Shown: piece by piece, positions 1-9,344 of the stretch
Position numbering within the stretch: position 1 is the stretch's first letter
How the letters are laid out: each line of letters starts with the position of its first letter
Translations under genes and position numbers: made by a program
The notes under the pieces: model-generated
Seen by the model: only the letters and a program-made list of their open reading frames with translations
Database searches by the model: none
What the model was told of the DNA's origin: nothing
DNA from: Candidatus Polarisedimenticolia bacterium
GTDB lineage: Bacteria > Acidobacteriota > Polarisedimenticolia > Gp22-AA2 > AA152
Assembly: GCA_035764505.1 (NCBI GenBank)
Contig: DASTZC010000149.1
Coordinates: forward strand, 1-38,208
DNA: 38,208 nucleotides
Direction: 5' to 3'

Positions 1-1983
1 GTCGAAAACGGGAAGATCGCGATCCACGCCCCAGACCTTCTGCCGCAGCGTCGGCACCCAGCGCAGCGGCTCCGACTTGGTGCGCATGACGACGGCCAGC
101 TCCAACGGCCCCTTCTGGGACTCGGGGCGGTACATCTCCGCCCGAGGCGGATCCTCCAGGTTCTGGTGACGCACATCGGCGACCACGCCGATGATCCGCG
201 TCCAGGAGGCATCCGACGCCGCGCTGGCGGAGCGGAGTCCGCGGCCAATCGGGTCCTCGTTCGGCCAGAAGCGGCGCGCCATCGTTTCGTTGATCAACGC
301 CACGGAGCCGCTGTCGGCGCCGTCCTGTTCGTTGAAATCGCGGCCCCGCAGCAACGGGATGCCGAGCGTCCTGAAGTAATCGGTGCCGACGATCAGATAG
401 CCGACGCTGTTCTCATCGCCGCGGCCGGCGACCGGCCGCCCTTCGATGGCGAGGTCGGTCCAGGAATTCGATCCGCCAAGCGGCAGTGTCGAGACGACGC
501 TGGCCGACTGCACCCCGGGGATGGCGCGCACCTGCTCGAGTGCCTGGCGCCAGAAGGCGGAGCGCTGCGCCTGCTCCGGATAGCGCGACTCGGGCAGCGC
601 GATCCGGGCGGAGAGGAGGTTCTGCGTGCGGAATCCGGGATCGACGGAGAACATCGACTGGACGGAGCGGATCATGAGTCCCGCCGCCGCCAGCAGTACC
701 AGCGCCAGCGCCACCTCGGAGACGACCAGCGTCTTCAGGAGGCGGTGACGCGCGTGCCCGGAGGCGCCGCGGCCGCTCTCGCGCAGCGCTCCCATCAGGT
801 CGGAGCGCTTGCGCTGCAGGGCCGGGGCCAGGCCGAAGAGCAATCCGCTGCCCAGCGACAGCGCGAGCATGAAGAGCAGGGCGGTCGCGTCGACCCGGAC
901 CTCGTTGATCCTGGGGACGGTGTCGGGGGCGATGGCCTTGAGGACTTCGACGCCCCAGACCGCCACCAGGGTTCCCGCGATGCCGCCGCACAGCGACAGC
1001 AGAACCGTCTCGGTCAGGACCTGCCGGATCAAGCGGCCGCGCCCCGCGCCGAGGGCGCGGCGGATCGAGAGCTCGCGCTCGCGCGAAGCGGCTCGCGCCA
1101 GCAGCAGGTTGGCGACGTTGGCGCAGCCGATCAGCAGGACGAAGAGGACCGAGAGCTGGATGGTCATCAGCGCCCGGCGCATGTCGCTGCCGAAGACTTC
1201 CTCGTAGGCGTCATTCAGAATCACGCACCAGCCGGTGTTGGTATCGGGGTACTGCTTCTCCAGGCGGCTCGCGATCATGCTGACCTCGGTCAGGGCCTGG
1301 CTCCGCGTGACGCCGGCGCGCAGGCGGCCCGCCGCCAGGTAGCCGTGGTTGTCGCGATCCTGGGTGGCCGGATCGACGTCGAGGGTGGTCCAGATCTCCG
1401 CCGGCGTGTAGAGGAAGGTGAAGCCGCGCGGCATCACCCCGATGATCGTGTGGGTCTTGCCGTTCAGATCGATCTTCCGCCCCACGACCGCCGGGTCGGA
1501 TGCGAAGCGCCGCTCGAACAGGCCGTGGCTGATGATCGCCACCGGCTCGCGCCCGGGGCGATCCTCGCCGGGGAGGAAGCCGCGCCCGAGGGCAGGCTTC
1601 ACGTCGAGCACGTCGAGGAGGTTGGCGGTGCCGGTCATCCCCTCGACCCGCTCCGGATCCCCCTTGCCGGTCAGGGCATAGCTGTCGCGCGTGTAGAGCG
1701 CCAGCTCCTGGAACGATTTCGCCTGCGCCCTCCAGTCGGCGAAATTGCCCGGGGAGACGGAGGTGTTGTCCCATCCTTTCGAGGGGTTGGTCTCCCAGAT
1801 CTGCACGATGCGCTCGGGCGCGGGATACGGCAGGGGCTCCAGCAGCAGGACATGGATCATGCTGAAGACCGAGGTGTTGATGCCGATGCCCAGCGCCATC
1901 GTCAGGATCGCGATGGCGGTGAGGCCTGGCGCTTTCGCCATCATCCGGAAGCCGTACCGCACGTCCTGCAGCAAGGTTCCCAT
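1..1983 (-). CDS. ADOP/MacB-type ABC transporter permease (3' end beyond window)
   Basis: Inner-membrane permease of the MacB/FtsX type; 661 codons are visible and the C-terminus lies past the left edge. The start is the ATG at 1981-1983, preceded by a GGGAGAG ribosome binding site and 12 bases after the stop of the upstream permease. The order seen is a first transmembrane helix at about residues 18-40 (ending in the NTSVFSMIHVLLL type motif), a MacB-like periplasmic core with the usual Q/WxxNP and GF...P segments, an FtsX block at about 270-400 (FVLLIGCANVANLLLARA, then [18 protein letters not shown]), and a second periplasmic core. The final FtsX block is missing only because of the window edge. 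It is the third permease in one operon. The substrate cannot be read from sequence; the family exports lipophilic or peptide substrates or works as a mechanotransducer. Confidence 0.93.
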   Translation of the reverse strand, partial: MGTLLQDVRYGFRMMAKAPGLTAIAILTMALGIGINTSVFSMIHVLLLEPLPYPAPERIVQIWETNPSKGWDNTSVSPGNFADWRAQAKSFQELALYTRDSYALTGKGDPERVEGMTGTANLLDVLDVKPALGRGFLPGEDRPGREPVAIISHGLFERRFASDPAVVGRKIDLNGKTHTIIGVMPRGFTFLYTPAEIWTTLDVDPATQDRDNHGYLAAGRLRAGVTRSQALTEVSMIASRLEKQYPDTNTGWCVILNDAYEEVFGSDMRRALMTIQLSVLFVLLIGCANVANLLLARAASRERELSIRRALGAGRGRLIRQVLTETVLLSLCGGIAGTLVAVWGVEVLKAIAPDTVPRINEVRVDATALLFMLALSLGSGLLFGLAPALQRKRSDLMGALRESGRGASGHARHRLLKTLVVSEVALALVLLAAAGLMIRSVQSMFSVDPGFRTQNLLSARIALPESRYPEQAQRSAFWRQALEQVRAIPGVQSASVVSTLPLGGSNSWTDLAIEGRPVAGRGDENSVGYLIVGTDYFRTLGIPLLRGRDFNEQDGADSGSVALINETMARRFWPNEDPIGRGLRSASAASDASWTRIIGVVADVRHQNLEDPPRAEMYRPESQKGPLELAVVMRTKSEPLRWVPTLRQKVWGVDRDLPVFD

Positions 1984-1995
1984 CGAGGTCTCTCC

Positions 1996-4440
1996 CTATT
2001 CGTTGCGCAGCGCGACCACCGGGTCGATGCGCGCGGCCCGGCGGGCCGGCAGGTACGATGCGAGCATTGCCAGAGAGGCCAGGGCCAGAGGCACGGCCGC
2101 GAGAACCATCGGATCGAGCGGACTGACGCCGAAGAGCAGCCCCGCCAGGAGCCGCGTCCCGGCCAGCGCGATCACCAGCCCCACCGCAATGCCGACCAGA
2201 GCGAGCTTCATCCCCTGCCAGAGGACCGCCGCCACGACGTCGCGCCGCATCGCCCCGAGCGCCATGCGGATGCCGATCTCGCGGGTACGCTGCTGGGTGG
2301 CGAGCGCGATGACGCCGTACAGCCCGGTGGCGGCCAGCAGAGATCCCAGCGCTCCCAGACAGAGCGTCACCCAGCCGGCCAGACGCTGCGGCAGTAATCC
2401 GAGCCCCGCATACTCCTCCAGCGACTGCGCGCTGAGGATCGGAAGATAGGGATTCATCGAGCGCAGCAGCGTGCGGACCGCGGGGATCACGGCCTCCGGC
2501 TGCCGGCTCCGCAGGATGAGCGTCAGACGGCTGATGTAATTCTGCTTCAGGGGCACGAAGATGAAGCTGCGAGGCGCTTCGCCCAGGGTGCGGTACTTCT
2601 GATCGCGCGCCACGCCGACGACCTCGAGGACCCGAGGCGTCTCGCCGGAATCCGAATTCAGGAGCTTCTGTCCCAGCGCTTCCTTGCCGGGCCACAAGCG
2701 GCGGGCCAGCGTCTCGTTGACGATGGCGGCCACCGTCGCCGCGCCCGGACGATCGGCTTCCGAGAAGTCGCGTCCGCGCAGCAGCGGGATCCCCATGTTG
2801 GCGAAATAGCCGGGCGTGACGGCGTTCCAGTCGACTTCCTGCGTCAGCTCGGACCCCGCCGGCGCCCCTTCCGGCGCGAGGCCGCCGAAGCCGCCCCCGC
2901 CGTCATCCAGCGGGAGGTCCCAGGCCAGCGATGCCGACTCGACGCCGGGGAGGGCACGCACGCGCCCCAGCAGCTCGTCCGCGAAGGCGATTCCTTCAGG
3001 CTCTTTCATTCCGGACAGGGAGAGATCGAGCCCGATCACCTGGAGATTCGCCAGCTCGAAGCCGGGATCGACCCGCGCCGCGCGACTCAGGGAGCGGGCG
3101 AACAGCCCGGCGCACACCAGCAGGAGCAACGTCACCGCCATCTGTCCGGCGACCAGGCCGTTGCGCATCCGGTAGCGGCGCGTGCCGGAGGAGGGCTCCT
3201 CCTTCAGCACCACCATCGGGTCGGTCTGCGAGATGCGCAGCGCCGGGACCAGCGACGCCAGCATTCCGGCCGCGATGCTCAGCGCCACACCGAACGCCAG
3301 GACGCGCCCGTCCAGCGGCAGATCGATGCGCACCGGCACGGGGAGCTCCGGCAGGAAAGCCAGCAGCAGGTCGCGAATCCACACGGCGCTCAGCAGTCCG
3401 GCTGTGCATCCGATCAGCGACAGCAGCACCCCTTCCGCCAGCAGCGTCCGCGCCACGCGCCAGCGCGTCGCTCCCATCGAGACGCGCAGCGCCGCCTCCT
3501 TGCGGCGCAGCTCGGCGCGCGCCAGGAACATTCCGGTCACATTGAAGCAGGCTATTAATAGGATGAGCCCGGAGAAGCCCAGCAGCGCGCCGAAGAAGCC
3601 CACGGCCAGCGAGCGTGCCTCGCCGGGGAGCGGCCCGCTGGCCATTACCGCGATTCCCTGGCCGCGGTTGTCCTCGGGAAACTCGCGCTCCAGCATCGCC
3701 GCGAGGGCCCCGAGATCGGCGCGCGCCTGCGGCAGCGTTACTCCGGGCTTCAAGCGTCCTACGCCCAGCATGAAGACCGCCATGCGGCTGTCCAGGGGAT
3801 TGCCGTCGGGCCGGACCAGCGTCCAGGCATGCATCGGCAGCCACAGATCGGGAGCCAGCGGCGTGGTCCCGCGGAATCCTTCGGACGCCACGCCGACGAC
3901 GGTGACCGCCTGCCCGTTGATCCGGATCGAATTGCCGACGATGCCCGCGTCGCCCCGGAAACGGCGCTGCCAGAAGGCATGGCTCAGGACCGCCGCCGGC
4001 TCGGCGCCTGCGACGTCGTTCGCTTCCTCGAAGAACCGGCCCGCCGCCGGGTGTGTCTCGAGGATGGCGAAGTAGTTCCCGGTGACCATCTCGGCGTAGG
4101 CCCGCTCCGCCGAGCCGCTGCCGCCGATGCTCACCGCCTTCGGCTCGAAGACCCAGCCGGCCAGACCGCTCAAGGTACGGTTGCGGTCGCGCAGGTCGCG
4201 GTAGTTGGGGTAGGAGAAATTATCGAAGCCGCGGCCGTCCTGCGTCCGGCCGACGTCCACCAGCTTTTCGGGATGTCCGATGCCGGGCGCCGGGCGCAGG
4301 AAAGCCTCATTGATCAGAGTAAAGGCGGCCGAGCTCGCCCCGATCCCCAGGGCCAGGGTCGGCACGGCCAGCAGCGTGAAGCCGGGTGACTTGCGCAGCA
4401 TGCGCGCCGCGTACTTCAGGTCCTGCAAGAGGGGGGTCAT
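1996..4440 (-). CDS. ADOP/MacB-type ABC transporter permease, 814 aa
   Basis: Full-length duplicated permease: transmembrane helix at about residues 18-40, MacB-like periplasmic core, FtsX block at about 280-420 (GLILLIACFNVTGMFLARAE), a helix near 430-455, a second periplasmic core, and a last FtsX block from about 690 ending in PARRAARIDPVVALRNE, the typical C-terminus of this family. The start ATG at 4440 has GGAGA five bases upstream. It lies 84 bp after the 800-residue permease and 12 bp before the third one. Its N-terminal TPLLQDLKYAARMLRKSPGF is the usual ADOP leader. It probably forms a homo- or heterodimer with the neighbouring permeases, driven by the ATPase encoded at 6927-7631; which permeases pair with that ATPase is not visible. 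Confidence 0.95.
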   Translation of the reverse strand: MTPLLQDLKYAARMLRKSPGFTLLAVPTLALGIGASSAAFTLINEAFLRPAPGIGHPEKLVDVGRTQDGRGFDNFSYPNYRDLRDRNRTLSGLAGWVFEPKAVSIGGSGSAERAYAEMVTGNYFAILETHPAAGRFFEEANDVAGAEPAAVLSHAFWQRRFRGDAGIVGNSIRINGQAVTVVGVASEGFRGTTPLAPDLWLPMHAWTLVRPDGNPLDSRMAVFMLGVGRLKPGVTLPQARADLGALAAMLEREFPEDNRGQGIAVMASGPLPGEARSLAVGFFGALLGFSGLILLIACFNVTGMFLARAELRRKEAALRVSMGATRWRVARTLLAEGVLLSLIGCTAGLLSAVWIRDLLLAFLPELPVPVRIDLPLDGRVLAFGVALSIAAGMLASLVPALRISQTDPMVVLKEEPSSGTRRYRMRNGLVAGQMAVTLLLLVCAGLFARSLSRAARVDPGFELANLQVIGLDLSLSGMKEPEGIAFADELLGRVRALPGVESASLAWDLPLDDGGGGFGGLAPEGAPAGSELTQEVDWNAVTPGYFANMGIPLLRGRDFSEADRPGAATVAAIVNETLARRLWPGKEALGQKLLNSDSGETPRVLEVVGVARDQKYRTLGEAPRSFIFVPLKQNYISRLTLILRSRQPEAVIPAVRTLLRSMNPYLPILSAQSLEEYAGLGLLPQRLAGWVTLCLGALGSLLAATGLYGVIALATQQRTREIGIRMALGAMRRDVVAAVLWQGMKLALVGIAVGLVIALAGTRLLAGLLFGVSPLDPMVLAAVPLALASLAMLASYLPARRAARIDPVVALRNE

Positions 4441-4524
4441 TGCGTCTCCAGGCGCACGGATCGGGGGCCGCGAGATTCCCCGGAGCCTTGCGCTTCGGAG
4501 AATTCTGGGCGGCGAGGCATGGGT

Positions 4525-6927
4525 CTACTCGTAATGCAGCGCGGTGACGGGGTCGACGCTGGCGGCGCGCCGGGCCGGAAAGTAGCAGGCAATCAGGGCG
4601 ACGCCCATCAGCAGCAGCGAGGTGGTCGCATAAGTGAGCGCGTCGAGCGCGCCCACGCCGAACAGGAGCTTCGAGATCAGACGCGTCAGGGCGAAGGCCC
4701 CGCCCAGCCCCAGGACGATGCCGCCCAAAACCAGCATCATCCCCTGGCGCAGGACCATGTCGAGCACGTCACGGCGCTGTGCGCCCAGCGCCATGCGCAC
4801 CCCGATCTCCTGGGTGCGCGCGGCAACGGAGCAGGCCACCACGCCGTAGATCCCCACGGCGGCCAGGATCAGCGCCACCATCGCGAAGAAGCCGATCAGG
4901 GTGGTGGTGAAGCGGCGCGGGGCGGCGGAGGCGCGGATCAGGTCCTGCATCGTGCTGACGTCGGAGACCGGCTGGTCCTTGTCGAGCCCGAAGATCACCT
5001 GGCGCGCCGACGCCGTCAGCTGCGACGGGTCGCCGTCGGTCTTCAGAATGAAGGTATAGGTGTCCTGGGGGATCTGCGCGATCGGCTCGTACATCTGCAA
5101 GGTGTTCTTCGACTCGAGCCCGTAGTGCTTGACGTCCTTGACGACGCCGACGATCTCACGCACCGTGTCCGTGTCGTTCCCCATGCGCAGCTTTCGGCCG
5201 ATCGGGTCCACTCCGGGGAAGAGGCGCTTCACGAAGGTCTCGTTCACCACCGCCACTCGGACGGAAGTCCGATCATCGCGCTCGTTGAACAGGCGTCCCT
5301 TCACCAGCGGAATGCCGAGTACCTTGAAGTAATCGGGACTCACCGCGTACCAGTTCGCCGAAGGCTGGTCACCCGACTCCACCGAGCTTCCCTCGATGGC
5401 GATGGAGTAGATCGTGTCGTTGCCGCCGAAGGGGATGAGCGTGGTGGCCGCGGCCGCTTTCACGCCGGGCAGGACCTGCATCTTCTCGAGCGCCTGCCGC
5501 GCGAAGGTCCACTGGTTCTCGGGCTTGGGGTACTTCTTCTCCGGCAGCGACACGCCCAGCGTCATGACGCCGTCCGGCTGCAGGCCGGTCTCCTGCTGCA
5601 TGACGCGCACGAAGGAGCGCACCTGCAGCCCCGCGCCCACCAGCAGGACCAGGGAGATCGCCACCTGGGTCACCACCAGACCATTGCGCAGGCGGTGCCG
5701 GCCCGTCTCGGTGCCGCGACCTCCCTGCTTGAGGGTATCTTGAAGCCCGGTGTGCGAGATGAGGAAAGCAGGCGCCATCCCGAAGATAAGCCCCGAGAGC
5801 AGTGACAGCCCCAGGGTGAACAAGAAGACGGTCGTGTTGATCCCGACGTTCTGCATGCGAGGCAGATCGCCGGGCTGGAGCCATCGCAGCAACTCGACGC
5901 CCCATTGTCCGAGGAGGAGTCCGAGCCCGCCTCCCACCAGAGACAGGAGCAGGCTCTCGGTGAGGAGCTGGGCGATCAGCCGTCCTCTGCCCGCCCCGAG
6001 GGCGGCGCGCAGAGCGATCTCCTTCTGGCGGGCGGAGCCGCGCGCCAGCAGCAGATTGGTCACGTTGCCGCAGGCAATCAGCAGGACGAAGCCGACGGCG
6101 GCGAACAGCGACAGCAGCGCCGGACGGACGTCGCCGACGATCTCTTCATAAATGGGCACCACGTGGGCGCCCCAGTTCTTGCTCGAATCGGGGTACTGGA
6201 CGGCCTGCGCGTTCGCAATCGTGGCCATCTCGGAGTTGGCGGCCTGGAGAGTAGCTCCGGGCTTCAGCCTCGCCATGACTACCAGGAAGTGCCCGCCGCG
6301 CATCTGCCTTTCGTCGGGCGTGAAGACGAGCGGCATCATCAGATCGGCCCCGGTCGGCAGGCGGAAGCCCTCGGGCATGATTCCGATGACAGTGTAGCTT
6401 TCTCCCCCGAGGGTAATCGGCTGCCCGATGATCTCCTTCTTGCCGCCGAAGCGCCGCTTCCAGATTCCGTCGCTCAGGATGGCGACTTTCTCCTGTCCGG
6501 ATTCCCATTCCCCCGCCCGAAAGGCGCGTCCGATGACCGGCGGGACCCCGATGAGCTCGGAGATGCCGGCGGTGGGCTTCAACACCCCGATGCGCTCCGG
6601 CTCCCCCTCACCCGTCAGCACCATGGAGCTGCTCAGGAGGGCCACCATCGGGTCGAAGGACTTGCTCTGGGCTTGCCAGTCGATGAAGTGGGCCGGGGAA
6701 GCGGTGAACTTGGTCCACCCTTTGACGTGGTTGTGCTCCCAGATCATCATGACCCGGTCGGCGTCCTTGTACTGCAGCGGCTGCAGCAGCACGGCGTGGA
6801 CGACGGAGAAGATGGCGGTGTTGGCGCCGATGCCCAGCCCCAGCGTGAGGACCGCGACGGCGGTGAAGCCGGGATGCTGAAACAGCAGCCTCACTCCGTA
6901 GCGGAGGTCGCGCAGGAGCGAGCGCAT
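4525..6927 (-). CDS. ADOP/MacB-type ABC transporter permease, 800 aa
   Basis: First permease gene after the ATPase; its ATG overlaps the ATPase stop (TGATG), so the two are probably translationally coupled. It has the duplicated MacB core/FtsX layout: helix at about residues 18-40 ([20 protein letters not shown]), periplasmic core, FtsX block at about 270-400 ([20 protein letters not shown]), a helix near 425, a second core, and an FtsX block ending in [17 protein letters not shown]. Because it is the permease closest and coupled to the ATPase, it is the best candidate for the obligate partner of that ATPase. Substrate unknown. Confidence 0.95.
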   Translation of the reverse strand: MRSLLRDLRYGVRLLFQHPGFTAVAVLTLGLGIGANTAIFSVVHAVLLQPLQYKDADRVMMIWEHNHVKGWTKFTASPAHFIDWQAQSKSFDPMVALLSSSMVLTGEGEPERIGVLKPTAGISELIGVPPVIGRAFRAGEWESGQEKVAILSDGIWKRRFGGKKEIIGQPITLGGESYTVIGIMPEGFRLPTGADLMMPLVFTPDERQMRGGHFLVVMARLKPGATLQAANSEMATIANAQAVQYPDSSKNWGAHVVPIYEEIVGDVRPALLSLFAAVGFVLLIACGNVTNLLLARGSARQKEIALRAALGAGRGRLIAQLLTESLLLSLVGGGLGLLLGQWGVELLRWLQPGDLPRMQNVGINTTVFLFTLGLSLLSGLIFGMAPAFLISHTGLQDTLKQGGRGTETGRHRLRNGLVVTQVAISLVLLVGAGLQVRSFVRVMQQETGLQPDGVMTLGVSLPEKKYPKPENQWTFARQALEKMQVLPGVKAAAATTLIPFGGNDTIYSIAIEGSSVESGDQPSANWYAVSPDYFKVLGIPLVKGRLFNERDDRTSVRVAVVNETFVKRLFPGVDPIGRKLRMGNDTDTVREIVGVVKDVKHYGLESKNTLQMYEPIAQIPQDTYTFILKTDGDPSQLTASARQVIFGLDKDQPVSDVSTMQDLIRASAAPRRFTTTLIGFFAMVALILAAVGIYGVVACSVAARTQEIGVRMALGAQRRDVLDMVLRQGMMLVLGGIVLGLGGAFALTRLISKLLFGVGALDALTYATTSLLLMGVALIACYFPARRAASVDPVTALHYE

Positions 6928-7631
6928 CAGATCGCCTCGACCGTCGTCTCGTCGACGATCCGTCCGTCGAACAGGTGCACCGTGCGGTCGGCATGCCGGG
7001 CGAAGCGCGGGTCGTGGGTCACCATGCAGATAGTCGAGCCGGTGCGGTGCAATCCGCGCAGCATCTCCATCACCGCGTCGCCGTTCTTGGAGTCGAGGTT
7101 TCCGGTCGGCTCGTCGGCCAGGAGCATCAGGGGATCGCCCACCAGGGCGCGGGCTACGGCGACGCGCTGCTGCTGACCGCCCGAGAGCTGGCTCGGCAGA
7201 TGGCGGGCCCGGTGCCCCATGCCCACCTTTTCGAGCGCCTCATTGGCCTTCTTGGCGCGCTCCGGCGCCCGCATGCCGCGGTAGGTCAGCGGCAGCTCGA
7301 CGTTCTCGAACACCGTCAGGTCACCGATCAGGTTGAAGCTCTGGAAGATGAACCCGATCTCGCGGTTGCGGATGCGCGCCCGCTCGCCCAGGTTCAGGTC
7401 CTGCACGGGGCGCCCGTTGAGGACGTAAGCGCCGTCGGTCGGGGAGTCCAGCAACCCCAGGATCGACAGGAGCGTGGACTTGCCGCATCCCGAGGGGCCG
7501 CCGATGGCGACATATTCGCCGGACTTGATCTCGAGATGCACGCCGGAGAGGGCGTGCGTCTCCACCTCGTCGGTGGTGAACACCTTGGTCACCTTCTCCA
7601 GCCGGATTAGGGACTGGCCGTTTTCGCTCAT
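6927..7631 (-). CDS. MacB/LolD-type ABC transporter ATP-binding protein
   Basis: Cytoplasmic ATPase subunit, 234 residues, the normal length for a stand-alone LolD/MacB-type nucleotide-binding protein. Walker A is GPSGCGKS at residues 45-52, the Q-loop glutamine is near 97, the signature LSGGQQQR is at 149-156, Walker B LMLLADEP is at 168-175, and the H-loop histidine is near 206. It lies 34 bp downstream of the adaptor gene and overlaps the first permease by one base, which places it as the motor of the adaptor-ATPase-permease operon. All catalytic residues are present, so it looks functional. Confidence 0.96.
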   Translation of the reverse strand: MSENGQSLIRLEKVTKVFTTDEVETHALSGVHLEIKSGEYVAIGGPSGCGKSTLLSILGLLDSPTDGAYVLNGRPVQDLNLGERARIRNREIGFIFQSFNLIGDLTVFENVELPLTYRGMRAPERAKKANEALEKVGMGHRARHLPSQLSGGQQQRVAVARALVGDPLMLLADEPTGNLDSKNGDAVMEMLRGLHRTGSTICMVTHDPRFARHADRTVHLFDGRIVDETTVEAI

Positions 7632-7665
7632 TGCTGCTGCTCCTGTGTTGTAGGGATCTCGAGAG

Positions 7666-8898
7666 TCAGTTCAAACGCACGCGATCAAAAGCGTCCCAGG
7701 CCGACATGTCCGACAGGATGACCTGGTCGCCTTCCTTCAATCCGTCCAGGATTTCCACCGAGTTCACCGACGAACGGCCCATCTTCACCTGCACGCGGCT
7801 CGCCGACGATCCGCCCGGCTCGAGCTTGAACAGCCCGACCGTGCTCTGCTCCCCTCCGAACGCCGGGCGACCCACGAACAGGACGTCGGTCAGCCGCTCC
7901 AGCTCGATGGTTCCGTCCACCGTCAGATCGGGGCGCGCGCCTTTGGGCAGCGCTCCTTCGAGGGCGACGTCGACGGTGACGGTGCCGTTCTGCACCGACG
8001 GATCGATGCGCGAGACCTTGCCGGGGATGATGCCGTTGCGCGTGTCGATCGAGGCGACCTGGCCGATCTGGATGTCGCGCGCCTGCGTCTCGGCGATGCG
8101 GACTTCGGCTTTCAGGCGGCCCGGCTCCGCGACGCGCGCCAGGTTCGCCCCCGGCTGCACGCGCTGGCCGACCTCGACCGGAATCAATTGCAGGACGCCT
8201 TCGACGCCGGCGCGGACCTTCAGGGCACTGAGCTGATCCTGGCGGAGCTTGTAGGCGGCGCGGAAGCGATCGACGCGCGCCTGCTGCACCGCCAGCTGGG
8301 CCTCGGCCGCCCTGGCGCTCATCTCCAGGCGCGAGTCTTCGATCTCGGAGCGTCCCTTCAGCTCCTCGGCGCGCATGCGTGAGAGTTTTTGGGTGATGTC
8401 GGCCACCAGACCGTTTTTCGCCAGCTCGTCGTCGGCCTGGGCCTGCAGCGCCGCCTGCCGGTAGTCGGACTGGACGCCCGCGGCGGCGGCGCGCTGCGTG
8501 AGAAGCGCACTTTCCAGCTGCACCTTGAGGTTGGTCGCTTCCGCCTCCGCCGCATGCAGCTCGGAGGCGGCGTCGGTGGCGGCCACCTCCAGCTCGGGGT
8601 TGCTCAGCTCGAGGATGACGGTGTCGGTCTTCACGGCGGTTCCGGGCAGGACGACCCGGCGCTCCACCCGGCCCTCGGTCACTGCCGGGATCCAGCGGAT
8701 TTCCTCCGGGACCAGGGTGCCGGACCCTCGCACCTGGCGGAGCATCGGGCCGCGCTTGACGGTATCCATCCAGACGGTCCCCTTCTCGATGCTGGGGGCG
8801 GCCGGCTCCAACCGGGAGAGGCCGAAGGTTACGAGGGCGACCAGGACGGCGCCGCCGGCGCCAATCCAGATCCGGCGCTTGCGCTTGTTGGCGGCCAC
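7666..8898 (-). CDS. Efflux periplasmic adaptor (MacA/HlyD-type membrane fusion protein)
   Basis: First gene of the efflux operon. A basic N-terminus (KRKRRIW) leads into one membrane helix at about residues 10-30. A lipoyl/barrel half follows, then an alanine- and glutamine-rich coiled-coil hairpin at roughly 100-215, then the second lipoyl half (VEGVLQLIPVEVGQRVQPGA) and a beta-barrel with the membrane-proximal domain. In tripartite pumps such proteins bridge the permease to an outer-membrane channel; no TolC-like gene is in the window. The coordinate given uses the first canonical start, a GTG at 8898, but it has no ribosome binding site. A strong AGGAG lies at 8929-8933, six bases before an in-frame ATC at 8922-8920, which would give the N-terminus (M)DIARPTSVAANKRK. 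I think translation really begins at 8922. Confidence 0.93.
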   Translation of the reverse strand: MAANKRKRRIWIGAGGAVLVALVTFGLSRLEPAAPSIEKGTVWMDTVKRGPMLRQVRGSGTLVPEEIRWIPAVTEGRVERRVVLPGTAVKTDTVILELSNPELEVAATDAASELHAAEAEATNLKVQLESALLTQRAAAAGVQSDYRQAALQAQADDELAKNGLVADITQKLSRMRAEELKGRSEIEDSRLEMSARAAEAQLAVQQARVDRFRAAYKLRQDQLSALKVRAGVEGVLQLIPVEVGQRVQPGANLARVAEPGRLKAEVRIAETQARDIQIGQVASIDTRNGIIPGKVSRIDPSVQNGTVTVDVALEGALPKGARPDLTVDGTIELERLTDVLFVGRPAFGGEQSTVGLFKLEPGGSSASRVQVKMGRSSVNSVEILDGLKEGDQVILSDMSAWDAFDRVRLN

Positions 8899-8919
8899 GG
8901 AAGTCGGGCGGGCGATATC

Positions 8920-8933
8920 GATGACCTGCTCCT
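8920..8933 (-). promoter_or_regulatory. Ribosome binding site and probable non-canonical ATC start of the adaptor gene
   Basis: On the minus strand AGGAG (8933-8929) is followed after six bases by ATC (8922-8920), in frame with the adaptor. The next canonical start is the GTG at 8898, about 30 bases away from this Shine-Dalgarno sequence. From recollection of related adaptors, the N-terminus MDIxRP is common, and here it would read I-D-I-A-R-P. Either ATC is used as a start or this is a base error for ATG. Confidence 0.5.
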
Positions 8934-8968
8934 ATCTGATTTGAGATTCAGAGGACGCCTCGCCAAGG

Positions 8969-8983
8969 GCAAGCCGTGTGCCA
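8969..8983 (-). promoter_or_regulatory. Sigma-54 type -24/-12 promoter for the efflux operon
   Basis: The minus strand reads TGGCACACGGCTTGC, matching the sigma-54 consensus TGGCACG-N4-TTGC at all key positions: GG near -24 (8982-8981) and GC near -12 (8970-8969), with the correct spacing. Transcription would begin around 8957, leaving a short leader before the AGGAG at 8933-8929. Sigma-54 control implies an enhancer-binding activator, which is not encoded in this window. Confidence 0.6.
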
Positions 8984-9344
8984 GAGCCTGTCGCCGGAAC
9001 TAAGTGGATGGACGCGAGGAGGTTAGAAAAGGATGAAATGCGGTTCCGGATTTCCCGGCACGTCCGGTCCCGGTATTGGCCGTCCCATTTCCGAACGGTC
9101 CTTCGGACCCGTGGTCCCGCCTCGTGGCCCCGTAGTCCGGATACCTGAACGGTCCTCCCCGCCCGTCATCCGGACTTCCGAAACGCTCCGTAGACCCGCC
9201 GATCCCGACGTTCACCCCTGCCTCCAACGCGCTCTAAGCCATTTCCGGCCGGGCAGGCTCCCGCCGCCCGACATCTGCTAGGAACGGAGCCGGACCGGCC
9301 GGAGTTCTCGGGATTGTTTGATTCAGGGTAGGAAAGACTCGGGG
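8984..9344. other. Gene-poor, low-complexity spacer upstream of the efflux operon
   Basis: No recognisable gene. From about 9040 to 9200 the sequence is a degenerate series of TCCGGA, TTCCGAA and CGGTCC words. It includes the inverted repeat GGTCC-TTC-GGACC at 9097-9109 and an overlapping TCCGAA...TTCGGA pair at 9090-9107. These lie 100-130 bases upstream of the sigma-54 element, where activator sites are normally found. A plus-strand open frame at 9033-9281 (82 codons, Gly/Pro/Ser/Arg-rich) has a GAGGAGG sequence 10 bases before its ATG. An opposite minus-strand frame is glycine-rich and starts with TTG. The composition can explain both open frames, so I do not call either a gene. Confidence 0.5.

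Noticed and set aside
166-2397. 743-codon plus-strand open frame
   Set aside because: It lies antisense to two clear permease genes, has Arg/Gly/Gln/Asp-rich composition with no domain, and reflects high G+C.
4519-5805. 428-codon plus-strand open frame
   Set aside because: Antisense to the 800-residue permease; low-complexity His/Arg/Gln composition.
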